64,000 nucleotides of DNA from Theocolax elegans (lineage: Eukaryota > Arthropoda > Insecta > Hymenoptera > Cerocephalidae), in assembly GCA_026168455.1 (NCBI GenBank), contig CM047425.1, forward strand, positions 88,973,580-89,037,579, written 5' to 3'. This document shows positions 40,001-52,200 of this stretch, piece by piece. The translations under genes were made by a program, and so were the position numbers. Under the pieces are notes generated by a model, which ran no database searches, had not been told where the DNA came from, and was given only the letters and a program-made list of their open reading frames with translations. Within the stretch, counting starts at the first letter, position 1; each line of letters starts with the position of its first letter.

Positions 40001-43000
40001 AGACGTTAGCGTTCGTACACGTACGCGAAAAGTCAGCCGCCCTCCCTAGCGAAATATTCCTTGTCGCCGCATGAATTATGTAACGATGACTTTGGTCGAC
40101 GTTGCGCGAATAACCAGCCCGAGAGGGATGAATTTTCTGGAATAAATGCCATGGGATCGTCGAAGTTTCCAGTGTATACCTATATATACATATATCATCT
40201 CTTTCTCACTCTTTCTCTCGGTTAATCAAACGCGTGCGTTTTATATATATATATCTATATTCCTTTCTCTAACTATCGTTGTATCTTGTTATGCGCATGA
40301 TTTTATCCGCATGAAACATTCATGAAACGCGGTCGCAATAGGGGTGCCATCAACTTATGCGGAGTCGCGCTCAAATGCTTTTCTTTTCCTACCTACAATA
40401 GATTTTTTCCTTTCTGTATAAAAGGTAATGAGCCAATAATTCCATTTAATGTAAATAATGTAGCTAAGTGTAATTGTCAAGTCTTATATATTTATATGTA
40501 ATGGTTTGAATCAATCATTTTTTTATCATATCCAAATAAATGAAATAATTTTTAAAACCATGAAAAAGACCGTAACGTGCCCAGATATGGCATTATGTAA
40601 ATTTGTGATAGTTACTTTCTTTCTTTTTTACCGGTGTTAATCATGTGAAAATAACTGGACCTAACAAATGTTTTTTTCGCACTGTACGTACAATATAATA
40701 TTTGCGAATTAATTAATATATGATAAGGCAAAAACATTAATAAAATTGAGATGTTACCTAGCTTCGAAACTCACGTGAAACAAAAGCGACCATTTTTCGA
40801 GGGCGCAGATACTCGTCAGGGAAGGCAAAAAGACGTTAGCGTTCGTACACGTACGCGAAAAGTCAGCCGCCCTCCCTAGCGAAATATTCCTTGTCGCCGC
40901 ATGAATTATGTAACGATGACTTTGGTCGACGTTGCGCGAATAACCAGCCCGAGAGGGATGAATTTTCTGGAATAAATGCCATGGGATCGTCGAAGTTTCC
41001 AGTGTATACCTATATATACATATATCATCTCTTTCTCACTCTTTCTCTCGGTTAATCAAACGCGTGCGTTTATATATATATATCTATATTCCTTTCTCTA
41101 ACTATCGTTGTATCTTGTTATGCGCATGATTTTATCCGCATGAAACATTCATGAAACGCGGGTCGCAATAGGGGTGCCATCAACTTATGCGGAGTCGCGC
41201 TCAAATGCTTTTCTTTTCCTACCTACAATAGATTTTTTCCTTTCTGTATAAAAGGTAATGAGCCAATAATTCCATTTAATGTAAATAATGTAGCTAAGTG
41301 TAATTGTCAAGTCTTATATATTTATATGTAATGGTTTGAATCAATCATTTTTTTATCATATCCAAATAAATGAAATAATTTTTAAAACCATGAAAAAGAC
41401 CGTAACGTGCCCAGATATGGCATTATGTAAATTTGTGATAGTTACTTTCTTTCTTTTTTACCGGTGTTAATCATGTGAAAATAACTGGACCTAACAAATG
41501 TTTTTTTCGCACTGTACGTACAAATATAATATTTGCGAATTGTGATATACATATATATAAAACTTTTATTTACACTGAGATGTATTTGATTTAAAAAAAT
41601 AACGCAGTAGTCGTGAGTAAATATAACGTACTGTAATTGTTAATGAAAATCGTACGAAGAGTAATTTGTAATCAATATTAAATAAAAAAAAATTCACTGT
41701 CATTTTCCTCACTTGACTAATGATCCAATATGGAATAATGACGTTATACGATACTCGAAAAAACAATTTTTATTGACCCCTCTCGTCATCGCTGCTCGTG
41801 TAGTAAATGCAATTATCGAAACAGCAAATTATTTCGTGTTGCGATCATGTCGTTTCGTTTACACTGCAATACAAAGTAATTTTGGATTTTATCTACTGGC
41901 AGAAGTGATACATTTTCTGTATTTTCTTGCTGACGGTTTTTTGCGTTGATTTTCGTTATGCGTCGAGTTTATTACGACCTGTATTTTTTACACGATATTA
42001 CTGTTATCGTGTTCCTATAAATCTTTATCAACAAAGGGATTTACACTTTTTTAGTGATACAAATTCTTTTTTTACTACGTCCTCTTTTATAATTAAAACA
42101 ATACTTTTATTGTAGATTTCTTTCGAAACTCTTATAATATATAGATATTTAAAGCATCAATAATTCTTCAAAGTGGAGATTTGTTTATATGTACATATAG
42201 AATTAAAAATAACTTTTTATTATCAATATGTATTATTATATCTTAGGCGAAAGAGATAAAAATAAATTAATTATATTAATTTTAAACTCATTTTCCAGTG
42301 ATAATCTATCGATAAAAATTAATTGTATATATATATATAAAAGTTAGAATCCAATACTAATCTATAAGAAGTATTAAATCGAAAGGGCAGAATAACTGTA
42401 TTAAGTCTCTTTGAGAATAAACGTGAGCACGGTGTCATTTAAGTCCGTTTTATGATAATAAAGGTAGAGGGAACGATTAATTATCCAACTGGTTGCGGTC
42501 AGCTCGCGACCTCCATTTCGGAGCTGGTCTTTGCGCCACCCCTTCTCTTGCCACGTTGCTTCTTATTCGTTCCCGTGACTTCCACTTAGCGCGTCCCTCA
42601 TCTTCCTTGGAGGGGAGGATCGACATATCGCGGATCTCTTGATTAGCGTTCCTTATGGATGATATACCTATACTTATCACTTTATATTGAAGAGGATTCC
42701 TTCGTTTTGGGTGGGAAATTGCCGTTAAGTGATTGTCACACGTACACGATTAAACTTACACGATACATTTTTGTATTGCATACACAATACACTTATAATG
42801 AAAACTTGAAAAATGAAAACATTTATATCAGATGCTGCCAATAAAAACGGTAAGCTGAATTAATTACGAAGTAATTACTTACTGCACTGGACGAATATTC
42901 CAGCTTACTTTATCTCATTACATTAACCTTCTATTTAAACTTTTCGGGTAATATTATTTTTAATTTTTTATTACATATTTTAAGTTATTAGTTTATGAAA

Positions 43001-46000
43001 AATTTAGCATTTTTTCTTTGACTTTCAATGAATTAAGTAACTACACGTTGATTACAAAATTATACGATAATGAAATTAATAAGAAATATTATAGAGGAGA
43101 CTGGGGTATTTTTGAACAGGGGCTTTTTTGAACTCTTTGCGTCGCTCTTTTATATCGTAATATTTATGCTATAATAGGACGGTTTCTTTAAATAAATGCT
43201 ATTTTCTCAAATCTCCCATAGTTACTAGCTATTCCGAGTTTATTCGAGACCTGCCAAAATAAATATCTCATTTTATTTTATTTGTACTTCTTAGTTTTTG
43301 AAAGCACACTTGTGCTGTACCTTTTATGCTGTTTCTTTTGATCGTAATTACGTTGAAAATATTAATTTACTGCAGCGCACTGGGTATCTAAAGTTTTTTT
43401 CTATTTTGTAAATGGGTGCACGGTGATTTTATACTATATTCATCATGTGTCCAATCTAAAAGAAACGAAACCTAGTTCAATTTCACAAAAATGACTTGTT
43501 TTAGTGTGAAAGTTGGTAAGTGTAAAATGTTGTATTGATAAATTTGGTGGCTAAAAAAATTCTAAGAGTTACTAGAAAGTATGGATTTGAAGTTCCGTTA
43601 GTTTACATTGTAAAATATTAATCTTTGCACCGAAAAAAAATAAATCGCAAATAAGTTCAAAAATATCCCAGGGTATGTTCAAAATTGTCCCAGGCTTGGG
43701 GCATTTTTGAACAAAATGCTTTTTTCTTCAACTGTAAAATAAACCGTCCTATCAATAAATATCGTGGGTAAGAAAATTTGTCTTAATAGCTAGGGGCAAG
43801 TACTTGAAGTTGCCATGGTCCCAAGTATAAAATTATATTGTTTTCGATAAGAAAAATTAAATAAAAAAAAGTTAAAAAATGCCCCAATCTCCCCTAAAAT
43901 ATTGGCATGTAACTATATCAGTGTACTATAATTGTAGATTTTAAAAATATTGTATTTAGTATTAAATATATATGAAATATAAAACAAATGCACTTACAAG
44001 TGTCGTCACGCGAGAATTGAAACGTATATTAATATATTGCACGAATAATAAAAGTAGTAGACCTGGAATGATTGTAATCAACATAATTAGAGATAGAGAG
44101 AGAGAGAGTGAGAGTTGCCGTAGATTTTACCCGATCGAGCTAACAAATCAGTCGAAAATTCAAGCAACAACTGGCGCTGATTAAATTTAGCAATGATAGT
44201 TGAAACTGCCGGGTGCATAATTTATGCCTCGGAACGAGTTGCGCTCCAATCTCCGGAATATTAATTTCATATTCCGTATGCCCGAATCGTCCATGCATCG
44301 CTACTATAAATCACCGTCTTGCGCGTAAATCACACGCACGCGCACCCCTCTTTCTCACCCCTCCTGCCCCCTTTCCCTTGTTTTCTCGCTTATGCATAAT
44401 CTGCACTCCTGTTAACCAACACTTCCGTAACAACTTCAGTTTGCTGTATAGTTAGGGCTATGTTGAACCACTGTATTTACCGTTTTCAAAATGGAAGTGA
44501 ATGGAATATATTTTAAGGTAGAAAATTTATATCAGTCAATCGTATTAAGTATATGTTTTATTTTATGATTATATATATCGAGTTTTTTACGCATACATTT
44601 AACGATTACTTAATGCTTTTTAATGTATTGGGGAGCGAATTGAGATTAAAAATCTTTTACGCTAATATGTCTGAGTGTAGTGTTTTAATGTAAATACGGT
44701 ATGAAATTTGGTTAGTTTATCTATTCTTTGTTGTTGTATACTTATTTATTTAAAAAAGTCCAATTCGCGGAAATTATGTATTATTTAATTTTTAAACATA
44801 GAAAAATACGTAAAGTCAATTCCTGCAAAGCCACGAAAAGTGATATAACCATATGTATAGGTATATATATATTGAAAAGTAAGTACAAGATTCTTATAAT
44901 TTATTAATCGTTAGTCCCACCTCCAATCACCTTTCCCTTCAAACACAATCGACGGCTTACGGAAACAGTGTCATTGAGATGTAACGCGAGAAGAGGGGGA
45001 TAAGCTAATGGAATTGTAATTCGCGCGAGCCTCGTGTTGAAGGGGCGAGGGAGATTCCAATTCGGTTAGAGCCATGTGGCTTGAGTGACACTACTGCACG
45101 CGACCCTCGCTTCCTCTAAGGTTTCGACTGTTGCTCGCACGATGATGCTACTTTCTTTGATTCTCGAGCTTTGATGGTTTTCGCATCTAGAGATTTTTAC
45201 AGTATCGTTCAGATATACCTGCTGTATCACCTGTTATCGCGTCATTGTTTTTTAATTAACTATATTGACATTGTATTTCCATACATAATTCAAATTGTAA
45301 TCAAATATTCTTTGGTCGACCTTATAGTCCAGCCTTCTGATTGCCCGATGCAATCAATCAGAAAACCCCTATACTTTTTCAAAAGATATACAAGGACTAC
45401 TCTGGTTTTTCATTTAATCAAATTGAAAATTTTCTTTATCTTGTATTTCACAATCGTATTATTCAAATAATTAATATTTTCTTTAAATTTATTAAACATG
45501 ATTACATTAATTATAATAATCTAGTTTGATGTAAAATTATTAATTAATTTTTGTTTGTTGTTTATAATGTACTATATTGTAAGAATCTTAAGTAGTCTTT
45601 AATATCCACTACTGTAAAATTTCATATCGCTATATTTATCGACTTGCAAATAAATAAATATTGAACAAGAAATTCGCTACTTTTTTAAATATTATTTTAT
45701 TATACTGCTAATTTAATATAAAACTTAGTGTGCGTCATTATACCTTGGTAATGTAGTTCGTGTAAAATTGAACTATCACGTAATTATTTGCTCAGTAATT
45801 TGAGATTAATGCTAGTAAAATGATAGCTAGTAAATTATTAAATAAAATAAACTACATATTGTTTCGTTAAGAAAAATATTTGTACGAAATAGGCTGCTAC
45901 ATACCGTAAAAAATTATTAATATAAATGTTTAATATTAATCTTTTCTAATATATACCACATAATCATTTTTATATCGTATTTCCAGTTTTTGGCGGAATC

Positions 46001-49000
46001 AAAAAGAAAACTCATAAAACAATATGAAAAGCGAAATATTAATTCACGTCCTTCACTCTGACAACTAATCGTTTTGGCAAACATAAAAGACGAGCGCACG
46101 AGAAAAAAAATCTCTCGGTGCGCAGGACGGAGCAATTCGTGCGAAGGGTCGCGAGAATCAACGACAATTTTCTTTCCTCCTGGGATGCTCGTCCCGTCGG
46201 GTAGGAGCCACAGGATAAATGAAGGGAGGGTCGAAAGTCGTCCAGATGGAAAAACAGGGGAAAATGGCGAGATCCCTTTTTCCTCCTCGAGTTGAAAAAA
46301 TATTGCCCGCGTTCCGGACAAAATAACGCTAATAACCGTTCTGGACGAATTTCGCGAAATAAAGGTTGTTAATTCGCGCGAGAGCGGGTTTCATTTCGTA
46401 CCTCCGTTTAATTGGATGCTGGCTGGATGATTTTATGGAAATTTTCAGGGACAGAGGTATAGCTCTAAGGTCGGGATAATGAAGCTCACTTTTTCTACTT
46501 TCGCGAGATATTCGCGATTAATGTGTATGTTGTACATTCTGTTATTCTCTATAATGATCATTAGTATATTCTGTTTGTTATAAACATTTCGTCTTTCGTT
46601 ACATCGAATGTATTGCATAAAAGAGTTGTCATTACTTTTATTTTAGTTGTTTTAATTAGCAATATATGTATAGATAAACTTTGGTATCACTAAATCGCAT
46701 TTCCTAAAGGAATGAACAAACCAAGAAAAAAAAACGTTATGAACCGTCGATTCAATTCAATCAGCCTTCCAAGCAATTTCCGAAGTATCGAACTGTAGCC
46801 TCATAGGGATCACGATCTCGAAAGATCAGAGAACGAACGACAAACGACCCCCCCGTGCACGCGCCAACCAAACCACCGAGACAAGTGCCGGTGCTCGCGT
46901 TAATCGGCCCACGGAAATTCGGCCGCCCCTGGAGAGTCAAGTGCTGGTTGGGTTGAGGGGTTGAGGCGCGTGTCAAGGGATGCAGCTTCGGGAATGGGAA
47001 AAACATTTATCGGTGAATGGGGGGACGGTCAGGGTTGGTTGTCAGTCTATTTTTTTAGAGTATTTCTTGGATCTTTCTATGTAGATAGATCAGTATTTAA
47101 AGAATGTACTGCATCGATACACACTGTACTCTGTATATAATCGGTGGGATTATATTATATAATGCCAAATTTTATTAGGTTCTGATTACTTAATATAGAA
47201 TTATCAGCTCATTGGATCCAATATTAAATTACTAATATTTGCGCATATATTTGTTGCTATATTTTGGTTATGCAATGTATAATGAAACATATAGTAATTT
47301 GTAGAATACTATAAAGGAATAAGGGATTTTTACTGTTAGAAAAACAATCAATAAATGAAAGGAGTATTTTTGTATATTTTGAAGTAATTCATTATATTTT
47401 ATAAATACGGACTACATTATGTAATTTATAAAAAAACATACAAAAAAATAAATAAATAAATTTTTACATATTCTTTTGTTTTTGTTATAATACGATTATG
47501 TTAGGAAAATGATAAGGATAAATGTATGATGTTAATTTATATATCAGGAAAAGTTATATTTTCATCGAAAAATATAAAATGTAATCTGAAGAATAACATA
47601 AAATTTAAGAACAAATATAAGACAACAAATCCTTTTACAAACAAGACCTAGGCATAAAAAATAAGATTGATTTAATTAGGTAAAGATACGCGCCTAGTAT
47701 GTGTAAATATTGAAATATTTTAGAGAAATTGTTATGTACGGAATATCGTTAAAATATATATTGCGTTTCGCACAGTGAAACGTTTTTCATGTGTTATACT
47801 GCTGATTTGATTTATTAGTTATTTCATTGGTTAAAAATACTCAAGTTCATTCAAATAATTTAATTAACATTCTTATTTTTATTTTGTATCAAAATTTAAA
47901 TTTAAGTATTTCGGTATGATTTATATTTATTGATAGAATTTAACATAAAGTAAATATTTTACAAAATTATTTAATTGATATATAACTCATTTATAAATGT
48001 CAATATCGATTACTGTTTTGTACAAGTTAACTTCAATTCGTTTAGTCATTAACAAGCTCCAATTAATAATTTTATTTATTTAATTTAAAATTATATTATT
48101 TTTCAATTCAATTTATTACTTAAGGTCACGATCAAAACGTTTAAATACTTTACTTTCTATAATACGAGACTATTAATGTCAATATAAATTCAGTTTTCTA
48201 ATTTTCAACATTATATTTGCTTTATAAGTATTATTATAATCTTTATTAGTATTATTGTAATTAAAATCATAAAAATTATTGTTCTTCATTAATTATTTAA
48301 CCATAATAGATATATTTCTAATTATTATACATAATGATATTAATTCGTCATCGTGAATATTTTTAACAATAAAAAAAATACAATATTTATTGTTTAATGC
48401 TAGATAAGTATTTTTAAATTTTAATTAAGTTTTATATGTATTTGGGAAAAATCCTTGTTTCCATAGAAATGAAATACAATTATAAATTAGAATTTTAAGA
48501 AAATCTTTACAGATATCGTTAAAAATATTTTAAAAGAAATTAAAAATTTTTAGTTAGTAAATTTAACCTAGAAATTAATTGAATTAAGTGTGATTATATT
48601 ATATATAGAAAAAGTGCGGTTGTAAATTAATAAAAATTAAAAAACTAATTTCACTGCTAATTATTATTAGTTTGTATAAGAACATCTTCTTTTGCTAATT
48701 AAATTAAACTTAAAATTATAGTCCATAAGTAAATTAAAGTATTTATTAGTCATCGAACAACCTGTAAATGAAATGAAACGTATATCAGTTTCACATTGAT
48801 TAAACTATTTTATATCAGTAAGTGTGTATGATTATTATTCATGTATGTTCGGTAGAATATTAAACTCCCCCCCTCCATACCCACAGCCAAAAGCACAAAC
48901 AACGCATCAAAAATAAATCCACCGGGCAAAATAAATATACCTTCTTTTCAATCGAATAACGTGTTCGGGACAGAAAATCAGCAACCACAACGGAACAATG

Positions 49001-49184
49001 AAGTCGATCCTAGCAGACTCGAATGCTAGCATCCAAATTCTCCCTCGGCAAACGCTGCTCGATACACAAGGGGCCCATGTTCCACTTCTCCCCTTTTAGC
49101 TTCGGTAATTGCGCTTGCGCGCTCTATGTAGATCCACTTACAGTGATTAAAAACTGTCCTGCTGAGCATCATCTTCCCAACCCG

Positions 49185-49243
<59 letters not shown>

Positions 49244-52200
49244 GAGACCGAGAGAGAGATGGGGAACGAGCGAGGCCGTTCTGAGCGCTGCAATTTTCCT
49301 GGGTACTTCCTTCCTGGCTTACAACGATATCCCGCGTGCACACTGGAACGTTAGAGACGATTGTAATTATAACGATGATTCATTTAGATTTGAAATTTTA
49401 AGGCTCTCTGGAATTAAGATTGTGATTCTTTAAATTATTCGGTGCAATTCTAAAAGTTATCGTGGTCTTCATTGCGATACAGAGAGAATTACGATATCAT
49501 TTTGCGAAATTCAATTTCAAAATAGTGCGATATCTTCGGGGGCTTATTTAATTCGTCAATTTTACATGTTACCTTATATGTATAACTCTATTCCTATCTT
49601 CAATTTTGCAAGCAAAGTTAAGCAGTCTGAAATTTACGTAAATTTCAATTATTTAATTTGAATAATTTGTTACTTCAAATGTTCAAGTTAATATTTTATG
49701 CTTGATATTTGAATATTTGGTAACTATCAAATATACATTCTCTTAAATGCAAAATCTGATATTGACATTTATCTTTCCATCATGTATTTCTCTATTATAA
49801 AATTCAAATCTTGAATATAAGATAAATCGTTTAACAACGTTTTGTAATTGTGCTAGTGCAACGAAAAACGTATCCAAAAATACGTCAAATGTTCGCAAAA
49901 ACTCTGAAATTAAACAATTCGATTTTCTTGTAATGTTATCAATTAATTTCGTCAACTGCAATTAATAGGTCCTTGAATTGCAGTTGTGATAAAAAACCAT
50001 TATTTATTATAGTAAATTGTTTAGTTTATTTTGTGTTGTTTTAAACTGAATTAGCAAAATATTGTGTCAGATGATAAATATTATAAGATAGTTTTCGCAT
50101 AGCAATCGTAGAATTTTGCATTGTAAATTAGTTACAGAAATTTAGGAAATTAGTTGACTTTCCAAAACATATGATCGAGTGCGTATCTTAAATCACCTAA
50201 AACAATGTCTCCATATATCTACGAACCTCCAAAATAATAGGATGGAAAAAAAAGTCTCGAATAACTCAAGGCATGCGAGTTCAATTCGCTAAGAAAGCAA
50301 GGCAGACTTGACCAATCGTGTTGATTGGTGCAGCGCTCGTCGCCACGTTAATTGGATTGATATCGCCATTGAAATCTGGCGCTTTGCCGCCGACGACGGC
50401 CAATTTGTTAATTGCGCCGCCCCTACGTTCTAGGTCACAAGGGCCTCGGTCGTATTACTCTCACCCCTGCTCTAGCTTGCTCTATCTCTTTTTTCCTCTA
50501 TCTTTCCTGTTTTTCCTGTCTCTCAATGTTTTCGCGAAGTTTCGACGCGACGATATACGCGTGCGTATACCGGCATTATCTAATGAGCTTCTCAATGAGA
50601 AACGTATCTTTTTAGGGAGATAATGCCAAATTTACAGTAATTGGGGAAGATTATACTAGTTTAAGCTTCGATATCGAGTGAGAAATTGTAATGCGAAATA
50701 CGGAAATAATATATGTTATTTGAAAAGATGTTTATTTTGTATTTGTCATTTTAAATAAATACTCTTCAATAAGGGGCTTTCGTCGTAGTCAATTTTTGTT
50801 AGTTCATTAATATAATAACATCCCTAGTAGAAATTGAGCATTTTATGGTTCGAAAAAATTTGTAATTTGACCATATTAGGATCAGATTTTGAGCATTTTA
50901 TGCTAATTCGTCACTTTCTGGCTTAGAAACCGTTTCAATTATGCTCAAAATTCTACTAGGAATATAGTAACAGTATATATATGTAAAAATAACATTATTT
51001 CAAGATTTCGGTGCACTTCGTTTATCCATACTGCCAATGTATGCTAAATTTCAGACAAAAATATGATCGCATTTTCGAGAAATCCCTTACAAAATACGTC
51101 AACTTTTTGCACCTTGTTAAGTTTAACTTCACATTTTTGGCTACACGCAGTCCAAGGTTAAACATAGTGCAGTAAACTTTCCTTTTTTATAGACTGTTAT
51201 ATTTTCTGATTTATTATTGATTATCGCCCTGTTGACAAGGTATATAGGGAAGATAAAAATTGACTATGAAACGCCCTTAAGAAAGAATAGATCCCTGTAC
51301 TTGATCTGCTCTGGCATAAATATGTTGAAATATTAAGTATTATCGTTGGATAAGTTTTTAATAAAGGAGCTACATTCAACGAAAATATTGCATTCAAATA
51401 TAAATTGACTATAGGGGAAGCCCGGGCAAGACGGTCATACCGGGCAAGACGGTCACCCCCCTCTATTTCTAATATAGCTGTTCGGAAAATTCCGAAAAAA
51501 TTCAAGTATATTGTTTGTGTTACTAGTATTTAAATTTCAGTACGTCCGCGCCGGTCTCGATGGTAACATCGTCGAAAAACATAAATATTGATTTTTGTCT
51601 GAATCCTTACGATGTTATCAAGGTAAGAAAGTAAACTTATTTTTCACACAAATTATTAAATTAATAAATAAATATTGTCAGGCTATTATATTTAACTAGT
51701 TTTAAAAAAGACACAGGTTAGAGCCCATATTAATTTTGTTTTTTACTAATTTTTAAAAAAAAATTCATTATATCCATTCCGGGCAAGATGGTCCGGGCAA
51801 GACGGTCATATGGCCATTTTGCCCGGAATACACAAATTTGAATTTTTTCTTTTTAAAGCAATTTATTACAACTTTTTTGTAAAGTGTAAAAAGTGATCTC
51901 ATGAAAATTGTTCACCATACAAAGGAATGGTAGTTATTTTTGCGAAGAATGCGACGATTAATGTACTATTTATAAAAAAAATTTTTCTTTTCTTTACTGT
52001 TAATGTTTCTATAAAAGTAATTTATATATTAATCTATTTTTGTTAGTAAATGATGTTAAAAAATATAAATATGTTCAAAATTCCTTATTTGACCAATTTT
52101 TATCGATTTTTCCTGAGGGTGTCCGTTTTGCCCGGGCATTTTTGAAGGCCTCGAAATTTCACAATTTTTTTAACAATTTTTTATTATATGCTTAAGTTAT

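Noticed and set aside
49023..49433. 136-codon plus frame and matching minus frames
   Set aside because: Length comes from the GA microsatellite (Arg/Glu or Ser/Leu repeats); no splice context or similarity.
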